DNA of 64,000 nucleotides, taken from positions 53,978,703 through 54,042,702 of the forward strand of contig NC_088777.1 in assembly GCF_954871325.1 (NCBI RefSeq). The letters are read 5' to 3'. Origin of the DNA: Gordionus sp. m RMFG-2023. Its lineage: Eukaryota; Nematomorpha; Gordioida; Chordodea; Parachordodidae. A program made the position numbers and the translations under genes. Every line of letters starts with the position of its first letter. The first letter of the stretch is position 1. Positions 50,101-62,344 of the stretch are shown in pieces. Under the pieces are notes generated by a model. It did not search any database and was not told where the DNA came from. It worked only from the letters and a program-made list of their open reading frames with translations.

Positions 50101-53100
50101 GAGTTGTGTAGATTTATATATTCGAAATACACTTACTTTTATGAAAAAATTAGCTGTAATAAGTTGAAATACGCTTCATGCAAGTTATTCCTAAGACTTT
50201 TCCGAATTAGTTGAACGTCGAAAGTCTTATCCGTGTTGATTAAATATATGTTTTTTCTAATATTCTTGAATTTTGTCTAAACATATACTATAACATGTTA
50301 ATCAATCATTTTTATATTATTACCTATCAATGTATATCATTGATTTAATAACCCAGTAGTTTCAGTTGAACATCATACCTTTTATTTTGTATACTACTTA
50401 CTAATACATTTTACAAGAGTCGACTAACTTTGCCCAACACTAAGTCTAATTTATATTAGCACTACTAGAGCTTTAAAATCATTTTTAAAAATATTTATAT
50501 ACTTTTCTAAACACTTCTTATAAAACTCCTGAGCTCTCTTTATTTCATGTCTCTAATTTAATAGCTCCTCATTGTACTCATGCCATCTATTTAATAGTTT
50601 TTCTTTTCTTTATCTCTTTCCCTGATATGTCCTTTATCAATCTTGTGTCCACAATATCTCTCATAATGCTATCTCTTACATTTACACCTCTCTTATCTAT
50701 ACCCATGATATAAGCCACTCTAACCTCGTCCTTTTTTAATCTTTCCCAGGTTTTATATGATCTCTTTTATCCTTCCAACATCTTCTCTTCACCATCATGT
50801 TACTCTCTTCATATATTGACTTGACTTGCATTTTTCAAGAACCCTATTATGTCACTCTTCAGATTTTTGTAATGAGATTCTACCTCTCAGATTACAAATT
50901 AAAATTGATTCTCCTAACTCAGTGGCATATGTTTCTTGGGCGCTTCTTAATTTTGTTCAATTAATTGTAGATATTCGAGTTTATGAGCTAGGGTCTATAT
51001 TTCTATTTTTAATCTATTACTACCAATCTATTTTGACATGGTTTACCTGATTCACTATTAGGTTTTTTTTTATTTATTTCTTGAAGTCATATAATCTATC
51101 TGACTTTCCCCATAATCAATCTTATGCATCAGAGTGATTCGCATAGAAAAATCCATGATTTGGGTAGGGAAGGGAAGATTATTAAGTAGGTTTTCCATGT
51201 AAAGATTATACATAAAAGTAGTCATTTTAACTTTTATTCATCACACAAATTTTCCGAAAAGGGGTAGCCGTCCCCACATTTTTCTCCCTTACGCTACGTC
51301 GGTAGTTAAATTTTTGTATTATATTTGGTTTAACAAAGACATTCTAAAGAAATAAAATAAGAATTAGAATAAAAGAACTAATAGTGACCTAAATATCATT
51401 TTTTTTTAAAAAATGAATATTTATTAGATTTCGATTTGCAACACCTTATCAACATTCTACATCTACTTCCACACTACGACATTCTTTTGGATGTTCGTGG
51501 AGGGCGTATACCTCTACCAGGTTTTGATAATTGACATTCCGGGGAAAGTGTTCTCCATGAAATATTACTACATCATTGGATGGGGTAAGTTTTCTGTTAA
51601 AATAAAAAAAATTTCTTAAATGTATTTTTTTTGAAGGGAAAATTTTGTTGCCTCATGGAAAGGAACAAAGGTCTTTACATATATTATCGTAATCTCGAGG
51701 CTTGGACACTATTTTTCTTGGCTAAAATATTGAGTTAGATGGTTTTAACCCTTTGACCCCCAACTTTTTAATAATTTTAAAAAAAAAATTTTCTGTAAAT
51801 TATTCATTTATACACTCCATAGATGCCCAAAATTTTTTTTAAAATTAATTTTAAATACACAGGTTAAAAAAAAGGACGATGCAATTCGACATCATCATCA
51901 GACATATTGTAATACAAAAAAATACAAATATCTATTTGATTAAAATGTTAATATATATATTATATTTACTTTTGCACATTTTGTTCTGGAGCATGCGTAG
52001 TATGGCATTTATGCATAAATTGGATCTTTGCTTCGTTTCGCAGGAATTTGGTCAATGACCAATGTTGTCATATCTCATATCAGATATAGGAGCTATTATA
52101 GAAGAACTTTTTTTTAAAAAATTGTTGTTCATTCAAAGGTATCTATGATTTTCTTTTACTAATTTTGCCTGCCGATAACAATGCCTTGACAATTATGTGT
52201 TTTAAATCTGACAAGTTTCATGAATTTATTCTCTTTTTTCATGGCATATTTGCCGCCTATACAAAAAGCCATGGAAGAAAAGGGATTCTCAGATAGAACC
52301 TTTTACCTTTAATATCTACAGCATTCAACAAGCATGTCATGTAAATCGACTCCTCCCATACCTTCATTATATATTTTTAATATATTTGGTTGGCACTTCA
52401 ATATATTTTTTGCTACTTAGTGACGATCTTTCTACATTTTATCTCGGACGAACACCGACAAAGGATGAGATGACGTGCGCAAACTTATTGTCATTCCATT
52501 TGGCAATTAATATATTTTCTTTTTCATCAATTTTACATACATAGCTCCCCACTTATCTCTAATTCTGATGATGTTGGATTAGTTTGCTTTCCCGCATAAA
52601 TCTTAAAGTCATATACAATACCGTATACATTTTGTTCACGTATATTATTTAGTATATTATCTGAAATAAATAACTTAAAAGTAGATATGGAGTTGATATA
52701 TTGGTTGAAGTGGAAAATGTATTAGTAATAATTTGTGTCCAATTGATGGATATGACCTGCTCTCCATTTCATATTATTTTTGGATGATAATATTATCATT
52801 ATTTTCTGGATCTTCTATCTCGACTTGAAGATTCTTAAATGTTGGTGTTGATGAAGTTGATGGAGAATCAACGTGAGAAGTGCGCAAAATATCTTCTTCA
52901 TTGTCTGATTCATCGATCCGAAATGTCTCTCTCGACTAGTATTAAATTATTTGTCATCTAATAATTATACAGATTCATTTAAAAAGTACAATAAATGTAA
53001 AATTATAATGTAAGTCGGAGGAAATATATCTTAGTAGCGTCAAATACAAAATTGGTGTGGTCTGATTGATTGATTTAGAATAATATATAAAAGGTATTCT

Positions 53101-56100
53101 AATATCCCAATTATTTATTTTGCATCATGCACTTTAAGTTGATATAAAAAAAAGAGCATATTGATTTTTAATAAAATAATTATTCATAATATTATACTCT
53201 TATTTTTAATAATGAACAAAAAATTTTGAATTATAAAATATTATCAAAAGAATTCGTTATATTGTCGTTATAAAATCATATGATTCGATAAAAATGGTAA
53301 AGATAAAATTATGGAAATATGATTGGATGAAATTTAAAAATAAAACATTATGAGTTAATAATTTTAATAAAATACGAAAAGTATTTTTATTATATCTATA
53401 TTATATAATGTTAAATTAAATCTATAGGCTTTTATAAATTTAAAATATATAATTATCAGAGTTGTTAAAAGATCTAGACATAAGTATCAAGATCCTGTAT
53501 CTAGATATAAAAATGTGGTATCTGTATTGTATCTAGATAGATTTTTGATTAATAATCTGTATCTAGATATTATTAGACGTTGTATCTGTATCTAGATCCA
53601 TTTAAAAAGTATCTTTTAACAACTCTGATAATTATATTATATGATGTCAAAACAAATTGCGAGACGTCAAAGGGTTAAAAAATCGGCTCAAAACGAGTGG
53701 TTCAACAACACCAGTTTTTGGGCAGAAAATTTGGTTAACCGCAGGTGATTTAAAATGGGGGGGGGGAAATGATTCGGAGGAGTGGAGAGGAGACTAGATA
53801 CTGTATTTAGCAGAGTTGTTAAAGGATCTAGATATATAAAAATGTGGTATCTGTATCTAGATAGATTTTTGATTAATATATCTGTATCTAGATATTATTT
53901 TAGACATTGTATCTGTATCTAGATCCATTTAAAAAGTATCTTTAAACAACTCTGGTATTTAGTGATGTTTAATCACCCTAACTTTTGCCAATTACTATAT
54001 GACCTAGTCCATCTTAAAACCTAAAAAATTAACTTAGATTTTCTAAGTTGAATCTAAACTTGAAGATTAAGATCAATTTTTTTAGTATTAAAACTTGGCA
54101 GTTGACAAAATTTTAGTGATTTAACAACACTAACTGGCTGTATTCTTAAATTTTAATAAGTTATGGATTGGCATAATAAATGCAAGAAAATGTAAAATAT
54201 ATGTTATATTTTTATATGATTTTATTTTAATATTAATCCGGTCAAAATTGGAACTTACCAGATAACTTGTACTTGACTGGATCAGAAGTTTTTAAATTTT
54301 TTTTAAAGTTAATGTAAAATAAATGAAAATTTATACATTTTAAATTTTGTTTTTATATAAAATATAAATAGATTTTATATGAAGAAAAAAAAAATCTTTC
54401 TTAAAGGTTTTTCAAATTTTTTAAAGTGTCCAGAACATCTAGGCCTCTGTTAGAATTTTTGCAACTAGACTTATTGGTTTAAGTGAATATTAAAATAAAT
54501 AATAAGTTTACATAATAATTTAGAGAATTCACTCATAATTTTATGCCCGAAAATAATTGGATATATATATAAAAAGTGCAATCTTTAAGTTATTAATTTT
54601 TTTTTCCGCCATGAATTTCGTTTTTCTATTGGTCTATCTTGAATCAATTTATAAAATAACTTTCTCCCAATTTTTTTGGTTTATAAAAATCGATTTTGTA
54701 CGCCTTTGATCAAGCATCCAGAATTAAGTCAATTATTTTTATATATTTGGATTTAGTTTCGAGGCATCTTTTTGAGATATCCAGAATCTGAAATGTTTAA
54801 ACTATTAATTATAAAAAATTATTTTGGGTATCTTACAAAGTTTGTGCCAGCATTAGCGGTATTTTGCCAAATACTATACAGAACTAGCTTTGTTAAACAA
54901 CTCGATTTAACCAATTTTAAGCTGAGGTTGTAGTCTTGATAATATTATATAAGCCTAGAGATTTCGTTAATGGAAGGCCCAAGTCTTTCTGACACATCTA
55001 TGAGAATAATTTCTTAAGCTTGGATAATGTTTTTTGAGTAAAAATCTTGGATTAACCCTTTTTTTTAAAATGAACCATTTATAACAACAGTGTACAAGGA
55101 CTCAAGTTATAATAGAAGAAAGAATAATGAGTAAGGAAGAACTTGTACATTTAAAGGGAGAAAGAAACGTTTTAGATTATAAGATATCGAAAAATTGTAG
55201 ACTTATTTTATTGTTACATTCCCCCTTTTTTTTAGGCCTACCATTTGCATTTGCTGTGATTTGGTATTTGACGAACAAGATAATGTACCACCATGCGTAA
55301 ATATTATATATTATTAACATAATATATTATTATATTTATTTTGTCCTTTTAATAAAAAAAAATGCAGATCGGACATTTATATTGTACTAATGGTTCATTA
55401 TGAGTTTGAAAAAAAAAGTTCACAAATTGACTAAAAAAAATATAGATTATATATAATTATAATCTTTTTTTTTTTTATCTTTCAGATGCGTTCTAATCTT
55501 GAAGATCAATCTTCTGCATTACATTTATGTCGTGCCAATATTCATCGTCCTTCTAGTATTTTTTTTCTTGTCAATTAGATCTATCCTCTATATTTCTAGA
55601 TAAATATTTACATACTTGCTAAAATACTCAAATTAATGGTGGACAAAATTTATTCTAAGAGCGAAAGACGAACCCACAATTGTTTGTAAGTTTGTCATTT
55701 CTTTCTTTCTTTCTTTCTTTCTTTTCATTATCTATTATCATTATATTTTATTTATTTTAAAAGCCATATTCACATTCATTAATTAATTACTTTATTCTTT
55801 TAATATTTTATAATTTTCGTTCGATAAAAAAAAATATATAAGCAAATTTGTCAAGGGTTTCTTTTGTTTGTCAACCATCTTAGGAGCTTCGTATATCACA
55901 ACACTGTACACACCTTCGCATAGTCACAAAACGATATTGTCATCCTACGTATTACCATTTCTTATATCTACGCAGGTTTTAACGAAGCAAATTCTAATAA
56001 TCAAACAATTACAATATTTTATTTGTTATCTTTAAACAGGGAATATTAGTTTCGCTTTACTGCTGTTTTTCCAACCACGAGGTTACAATTTTTTTTATAC

Positions 56101-56664
56101 ACATTATTTAAATTTCTTAATTTTTATATATTTTTGGCAAGTCGGAAAACAATTTCCCGAAAAAAATCCGCCTCACTATTTTTGAGCGGAGGATTAAAAA
56201 ATTATTACACTTAGATTTTTTAGTTTTGGGAATTATTTTTTTTCATATTTCTATCTAGCTTTATGTATGTAACCAATTATATTTAATATAACCAAAAAAA
56301 ACTTAATTTTTAGGTTAAAGCAGTAATATGGAAACATCTAAAGTCTTGTAGGGAGTCCAAATGTTTGTGTCCATCTTGCCGAAGCCGGCTTAGCATCGAT
56401 CCCTTGAAAAACTCTAAGATAGACTCCCCAGATTACCATCCAATAGTGCATCACGGTTCAATAGGTTCAGCAACTACTGAAGAACAAAAAGGGTGCGCTC
56501 TTATACCCTTATTGGCCCGTAGAATTCATCATTCCGACAAAAACAAAAATTCTAAGCAAAAATTCGCAAAGTCTAACAAAGACAAACATTCAATAAATAT
56601 AATTATTAACCCCGCCTTCCCAACGAATATTAAACTTGTGATAGAAGGTTCAGAAGAAAATTGA
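44198..56664 (+). CDS. Class B (secretin-type) GPCR, copy B, nine exons
   Basis: Paralogue of the 3901-15013 gene. Exons: 44198-44334, 48996-49191, 51428-51584, 55236-55296, 55486-55555, 55600-55685, 55843-55975, 56040-56081, 56314-56664. Every exon has the same length as in copy A and the joined 1233 nt stay open, so both paralogues look functional. I count about 29 replacements in 410 residues. The TM5 exon is identical; changes concentrate in the TM1 flank, ICL3 and the ECL3 loop (SNGHK becomes SHSHK). TM7 reads LYCCFSNHEV instead of CCFCNHEV. The last residue is N rather than I. Introns here carry a piggyBac and MITEs absent from copy A. The upstream ectodomain is likewise not identified. 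Sub-family (diuretic-hormone, PDF, PTH-like or other) is undetermined. Confidence 0.88.
44520..44730 (+). repeat. Minisatellite, short version in copy B
   Basis: About one higher-order unit of the same repeat as 4610-5230 (AAAGGCTTAGGAAAAAGTCC, GTGTCAACCAGTAAAGG, GTAACTGTATCAATC). The array is therefore several-fold shorter in copy B than in copy A. Confidence 0.7.
46101..46325. mobile_element. MITE, GTGTTGTTAAACGG family, with TSD
   Basis: Ends CGGTGTTGTTAAACGGCC and GAGCCGTTTAACAACACTA. Perfect 8-bp direct repeats GTAGTAAC at 46093-46100 and 46326-46333. Body shares AACTCAATATTTGA and TCTCGAGG with the copies at 10641 and 31414. Confidence 0.85.
46700..47130 (+). pseudogene. Tc1/mariner (IS630) transposase fragment
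   Basis: Three traces in order: KEYANWFVDV, then EILNHFEGSNVV followed by ILFVMDNVPSHH (catalytic Asp in the MDN motif), then AVKYLPPHSPYLNPIKN. This is the DDE_3 arrangement ending LPPYSPxLNPIE. The final catalytic Glu is Lys here and the frame ends soon after. The upstream domain has stops and shifts. A plain DNA-transposon relic; no inverted ends identified. Confidence 0.8.
47630..47790 (-). repeat. GATTGACACTTTT minisatellite, inverted relative to 4610
   Basis: Six or so units of TTTTTGATTGACACTTTT-type sequence. This is the reverse complement of the AAAAGTGTCAATCAAAA unit in the arrays at 4610-5230 and 44520-44730. Confidence 0.7.
51749..53674 (-). mobile_element. Decayed piggyBac transposon
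   Basis: Ends are CCCTTTGAC and its inverse GTCAAAGGG, each next to TTAA (51745-51748 and 53675-53678), the exact piggyBac target. Minus-strand transposase traces: ILIAKWNDNKFAHVISS (about 52470-52530), the matrix around the third catalytic Asp, then EGMGGVDLHDML (about 52338-52375), the piggyBac signature. Stops and frameshifts inactivate it. It is inserted in an older MITE and itself carries a MITE (53457-53627). The empty TTAA target is at 10806-10809 in copy A. Confidence 0.92.
53457..53627. mobile_element. hAT MITE (CAGAGTTGTTAAA family), nested in piggyBac
   Basis: Ends CAGAGTTGTTAAAAGATC and TATCTTTTAACAACTCTG. Perfect 8-bp target duplication ATAATTAT at 53449-53456 and 53628-53635. 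Interior repeats of TATCTAGATA. 171 bp. Confidence 0.9.
53811..53954. mobile_element. hAT MITE (CAGAGTTGTTAAA family), in copy B intron
   Basis: Same family as 53457-53627, 144 bp. Perfect 8-bp duplication GTATTTAG at 53803-53810 and 53955-53962; copy A has a single GTATTTAG at 10939-10946, the empty site. Confidence 0.93.
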
Positions 56665-57785
56665 ATTTTGAATCTCTTATATATAACAAAAAAAAATTTA
56701 ACATTATGTTGTTTGAAACTATATTATTTATCATTCGCCAAAGGTACACACTACTATAATATCATCACTGTAAAATATGACATTGTACTATGTATCGCAT
56801 ATAATATTTTACACTGAATCGTTAAATTTAACACTTATCTTATATTTTTATTGTTGTTGTATGTGTAAGTAATTCACGAATTTAATATATATATATATTT
56901 ATATAATATTTTTAAAAATAGAATAACTCTCAGAATACTAGTTCACAATAATAAATAATATTACATTTAAATGATATAAATAAAACTTTGTTACTTTATG
57001 GAGAGAACAGAAGGTCTATAAACTATTCAATCGTTATTAGTTAATATTATTATTATTAATAATTATCATGTCTTTTGTTTTTTAAAAAGAATGTGTGTGT
57101 GTGGTGGGGGGGGGGGGGGGGTTATATACTAAGATATTCAGAGAATAAATGTTCAAAGAAGTGTTTTTAATTACCAGGTTGAACTTGGGGGAAAACATAA
57201 GAACCGGAACTTGAACCTTTCAAAATATTTATGAACCAGGTGAATTTTAAAATTTTCAGCAGTTTACAATAATTAATTTCAATGGCGAGTTAACATCCTA
57301 TAAGAGATATTTAGCCTAAATTTCCTGGATTTATGTTTTTATGCCCAACAACAAAGGAACCTAGAATAATTTGAACTTTAAGGTTTTTTAGGAAAACTCG
57401 AAAAACTATAACCGTATTTTATCAGAACCCGAACCCCCTTCTTAATGTGTTTCTAACTCTGGTTTAAAATAATGTGTCATGTGATCTATAATATGATATT
57501 TTATTATTTTTTTTACTCCATGGCAACTCAATGAATGGGTGATTACAAAAGGTATTAAAACTAACAATATTCGTAATTAAAGAATGCATAAATTATACAA
57601 ACAAACATTTTAATGCTTATAATTCATGTTTAAATTTTTATCTATTGAAGTTACAATGCGCGCATATTGTTCGACGCAGCGTTTCAAAAGCGCAAATTAA
57701 AAAAACGCAAACGTAAAACTATATATGAATTGAAGCGTTAATATATTTTTTTTAATAGGAAAGCGTCTAAATTTAAAACAAAAAT

Positions 57786-58440
57786 GCATTTAAAATGCAT
57801 TATTTGCGTTTTGAAAATCTGCGTTTAAACGTTCGATTTGCGCTCATTATTAAGAAGAAAAAATTGAGTTTAACATTATATTCATACTTTAGGATGTAAA
57901 TCTTATCATATTTTTTATCCATTTTACATCTCATAGGAAAGGTAATTAAAAGTGCCAAGAAAAAAAAAAGATAGTATAATTGTAAATTTTTGTTATCTAA
58001 TGTTGGCTCAAGGAAGCTCCATATTTTCAAATAATATAAAATTTATTTCTCTTTATTTCATTTGAAAGAGAATAATAATAATCGTAAAAATTTTTACTCA
58101 TATATTACAATGTTAATGTTACTTAAAAAAAGTGCGTTACATTTACCTATACAAATTATAATTTTAAGTTTGTTTAATTAATAATATTATAAAAATTAAA
58201 AATTAAGCTCCTAGTTTCTTAATTTGTATCGAATCACTCCAAATTTTTGTAGCGAAAAAGTCATATCTTAAATATTAGAACCAATCCGAATTTTATAAAT
58301 CGAATTCTTATTTCTCGGATCGACTAATGACTTCTTAACAATATTATGTCGCATCGAACTCCCATAGTACAGCTGTTAAACGGTTCGTTTTGAGCTCGAT
58401 TTCTAAATTTATCTCTAATAAATAAATAAATATTTTTTAA
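57786..58440. other. Beyond duplication copy B, no gene seen
   Basis: Similarity to copy A ends here. A GTTAAACGGTTCGTTTTGAG fragment at 58375-58395 looks like one end of the GTGTTGTTAAACGG MITE family. Confidence 0.4.
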
Positions 58441-58442
58441 TA

Positions 58443-58661
58443 TTGGTAAGACGACAAAGTTTGCCACCAAATGACGGTCAAGATGTCAAATCCCAATTTT
58501 ATCTCCCACAGATCTCTGACGTGTCTTTAAATGACAAGACTTCAGGAAGCCGATTTCAGGCTATAACCGATAAGCTAAAAACCATCGATACAAATTTTTA
58601 TTTATTATTTTTTTTAGCAGGAAGCAAGATAATTTATAAAAATAGGAATAATATAACATGA
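58443..58661 (+). CDS. Unrecognised 72-codon open frame
   Basis: First 50 codons look like ordinary protein (RRQSLPPNDGQDVKSQF, DKTSGSRFQAITDKLK) and contrast with the AT-rich surroundings; the last 20 codons degrade into TTT/AAT sequence. Could be an exon ending near 58590 or a transposon remnant. No domain recognised, no clear splice sites chosen. Confidence 0.25.
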   Translation: MVRRQSLPPNDGQDVKSQFYLPQISDVSLNDKTSGSRFQAITDKLKTIDTNFYLLFFLAGSKIIYKNRNNIT

Positions 58662-59029
58662 TTTGTTTCGCGAATTAGAGTACGCTTGCTTAATAATGAA
58701 TGTGATATTTATATTTTATTATAAGTATAAATGTCAAAAGTTTTTTAAAATAAATTTTATAATTAAAAAAAAAATAACATGAATTTTCATATTTTTTTTA
58801 ATTTATACAAAAAAAAATTGTTTATATTGTCATCAAAATCTATTATTTATATTTTAATTTAATTTATTACAAATCATTTATCACATGCGTGATTAATAGA
58901 ACTATTTTTTTTTCTCTAGTTTGTTTATTAGGAGTTCAAATTCAAATCAAACTAAAAAAAAATTTCTAAAAAAAAATCTCATTATTATAAAAGAATTAAG
59001 GCAATACCGGGGCACTTTGGATACAGGAG

Positions 59030-59400
59030 CATGTCAGTCTATTTAAATTTGAAATACCTTGTATGTTCTGTTCTGAGGAATGGGAATTCTCTTGGTTCAC
59101 GTGTTTAGGATTCGATTTTGTGAGCCAAATTTTTCAAAAAGCTAAAGTTAAAGGAGCCAACTGTCCGTTGGTGGACATAGCTATTGGTGAGAATATAGAA
59201 TTGCTAAGGACTTTATATTTGTTTATTTTTTTTATTCTCTGCTTGAGTAAGCAGGTTGCTGTTAATATCAGTGGGGAAGTTTCTTTTTATTCTGACTCAT
59301 GTGTAATCCCAAATAAGGAATTTGCCCATGGCCCAGGGGGATAGTTGCCAGACCGTCGGGTCTCTAGCTATCATCTGTTAAGAGGTTGCAGGGTTCTATA
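59030..59400 (+). other. GC-richer island with 93-codon open frame
   Basis: The frame 59063-59344 includes VSQIFQKAKVKGANCPLVD, then a hydrophobic run (LYLFIFFILCL), then ISGEVSFYSDSC. The island continues past the stop (CCAGACCGTCGGGTC). Composition differs from flanks, which suggests an exon or an inserted element, but no family is recognised. Confidence 0.2.
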
Positions 59401-60640
59401 GTATTCGGTATACGGAGTTGTTTTTAATAGGAGACTTAATAATTTGTTTATTAATAAATGTCGTTGGTGACGTCCTTGACTTATGCAGTTGAAACCAGCC
59501 TTTCATTGGCATTTACAATTGCAGTTCATGCAATTATTAAAACTATAAACTTCACAGAGTTATAAAAAGAATTTCATCTTGTTATAATCGGTTTAGTTTA
59601 ATCAGATATATTCCCATTTTTTCCTTGCCCATGTTCATCCCACAAATATTTGAATTGGGAAAAAACAGTTTTACAAAGTGCAGACTTTTGTATACTCTTA
59701 ATTATATTTATTGGTGTAAAAAAAAGGTTTCATATTGGGATCGGATCAGATTAAATCATCTTCACCTGAAGAAATACGTACCATCGAAACAATATCCTTT
59801 ATAAAATAAATTATAATATTAGATTAACACATCTTGATTGATTCACTATTCATTAGATTAACTATCTTGAATATAAATTTAACAACAAAATTTTAAAATA
59901 AAAAGGAAGGAATTTGGTGGTTAATTCTGACTTAAAAACTCGACTAAAAAATTAATTTAAATAATTTTATTATACAATAAAGTTTTTTTAATATATTTTA
60001 AGAAAAATCTAAAGTAACGATTAACGTGTTTATTAACTGCGTTACTTTTTGTGGTTAATGCAATAGGTCAAGTTTGACACTATAAAATACAAGGCATCCT
60101 TAATCTTGAATAGATGTCCAAAAGTTAAATAAAATGATATACACAGTAGAGAAAAAGAAAGATTTGATGATAAAATTGGGGTCACACATAAAAAAAAACA
60201 ATGAAATTCAATAGATAAGAAAAGATTTTTTATATGAAAAATGTCTTTTTTTTTCACCATGTGAATATGAAAAATAGTAAGCAAGCATTACAAGTAGTTT
60301 AAATTATAATTACAAAATTAAAAAAAAAATTAACATAAAAATTTTATCCTTTAACCCCCTATGGGATTGTAATTATAAAAATTTTTATGAAAAAAATGAT
60401 ACATTATAAAAACTCGTAAATTTATGATAATTTCTTTTCAATTTTTTATTTTATTTTAAAGTCACACAAGAATCATTGGATGGAAGGGATGAGATGAAAA
60501 TCCATATACGATCGAAAATTTATCGTTATTATAATTAATTCCTTTCTGGTGATGGTGTTGAAGCATGTATATAACCTATCATATCAAAACATATATTTGT
60601 TATACGCGACTGCGCAGTATTAAATTGACGCTTCAAGATT
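59401..60640. other. Intergenic, no gene seen
   Basis: AT-rich. The minus-strand open frame at 60042-60284 is hydrophobic and low-complexity and is not supported. Confidence 0.4.
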
Positions 60641-60643
60641 ATT

Positions 60644-60686
60644 ATGGAATGGCAGGGAGCCGGAGAATTGTTCCAGGATGATTTAG
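60644..60686 (+). other. Candidate first coding exon
   Basis: ATG followed by 14 codons (MEWQGAGELFQDDL) and then G next to GTATTT, a plausible phase-1 donor. The preceding 60 bases are locally CpG-containing (TACGCGACTGCGCAG). The short island of ordinary codon use in AT-rich DNA suggests a start exon of a gene extending rightward, but no following exon was found. Confidence 0.2.
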
Positions 60687-60689
60687 GTA

Positions 60690-61184
60690 TTTAAATTTAT
60701 TTTAAAATTATATAACAAAAAATACATTATCATTTATATAGGAATTAATTCAGTTGTATTATTATTTTTTTGTGGTTGAGTGAGATGAGGTTAATTAGAT
60801 GTTTAAAAAAAAATTCACTTAGTTTTATTTATCTTATTAAAAAGCAAAGGGATTAATAAAAATATATAATAAAAATTCGCAAACAGACCATTTAATTAAA
60901 AGTCAATTATGAATAGGTATTTAGGTACTTAATTTTAATTATTCTATTATGTCCTTAATAACACATTCAATTTTACAAAATTTAAGATAAGATCATTTAA
61001 GGGGGGGGGGGAAGATATACTTAAAAATTATGCCTTTAGAGTAAGTAAGTAAGTCATCTATGATATCACATTCTTTATTACTATATTTATAACATCTTCA
61101 AAATTAACTTTTAATTAAGAAATTTACATTATAAATTTTTTAAAAAGTATTTGACATAAATCTATTAGTTTATTTTATATTAAA

Positions 61185-61216
<32 letters not shown>

Positions 61217-62335
61217 TAATAATAATTTAATTTAATTTAATTTATTTTTTTTTAATATTATTTATATTATATTATTTTGAGTTTTTATGTTTTGAAATTA
61301 CATTTTATTAAAATATTTATTATTTATTTATATTTAGCATTCATGATCAATTATAATTTTAACAAAATACACTTTTATATTAATAAAAGCATTATTTATA
61401 TTGTTTCTAAACTATTTTAATGTGTGTCTTTTTGCTTTTCACATTTAAAAAAAAGAAGGAGAGAAAGATAAAATTTAAATATATATTCTTTATTATTTTT
61501 ACAACTTTCTTTTGAAAATGTTAATTTATACATTTTATTTACCTTTTAAAAGGGTAAATTATTTATCAAAATTAATGAATCGAAGATTAAAAACTTGAGT
61601 GGGAATTCGATACTTTAATTCCATATTTTTTCCCAAAGGCATTCAAACAAATACGCCATATAAAATTATCATTCCCAAAAATTACCTAAATTATTATAAT
61701 CATTCTTAATTTTATGGACGAAATATATAACTATGATGAAACTTTGATGAATGAAAGCTAAGCGAGCAGGTTAATTTTTGCTAATTTTTCCTTAAAAAGT
61801 GTCTCGAAAATTAATTTAGTAATTGACTTTATTTTATTACATTATATAGCGTTAAAAAATAATAATTACGGATTGTTAAAGACCAATGCTTATTTTAATT
61901 ACTAATTTCAGAAGGCACTTTAGCTGATAAGAGTATTAAGATCCTGTTCGCAAATCTAACAGAAAATATTTAAAAAATCAATGAAAAAAAAATAAAATAT
62001 AAAGAAATTATAACTCAAATTTAAAAATTTTTAGCTGAATTTTTTTTATCTTAGATATAAAAATTTCTTGATCCTTAGTGAGACCCCTTATTTTTGAATT
62101 TAATTAAAAGATATAGGTAAAAAAAAATTCTTTAAAGTAGATATGACTATATAGGAATGACGTTGTAAAATTTTTTATAGATTATTGTTAAAGTGAATAT
62201 ATTATTTTTTGGGAATTGTTAATATCTTATGTTTAAGTAGTATGAATGTAAATTTTTTTTTATATATGGTTTTTTCACTTATAATTTGAATTTGTTACTT
62301 CTCCAACTTTTAAAAATTAAGTAAATTATTTATAT
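60690..62335. other. Intergenic, simple repeats only
   Basis: Contains a G run at 61001-61010 and an AT dinucleotide tract at about 61185-61207, followed by AAT/TTTAA tracts. No gene visible. Confidence 0.5.
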
Positions 62336-62344
62336 CAGAAACCT

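Larger units (their letters stand above)
39088..57785 (+). repeat. Segmental duplication, copy B
   Basis: Direct copy of 321-17760. Its left edge abuts a truncated hAT transposon (38303-39088) rather than the sequence found left of copy A, so this is a real breakpoint. Private insertions relative to copy A lie at about 41320-43680, 45256-48105, 51749-53674 (piggyBac) and 53811-53954 (MITE). The receptor exons keep identical lengths in both copies while introns differ greatly in length, as expected if only the exons are constrained. Confidence 0.9.

Noticed and set aside
57800-58030. Minus-strand 76-codon open frame
   Set aside because: Low-complexity AT-rich composition, no domain, no conserved counterpart.
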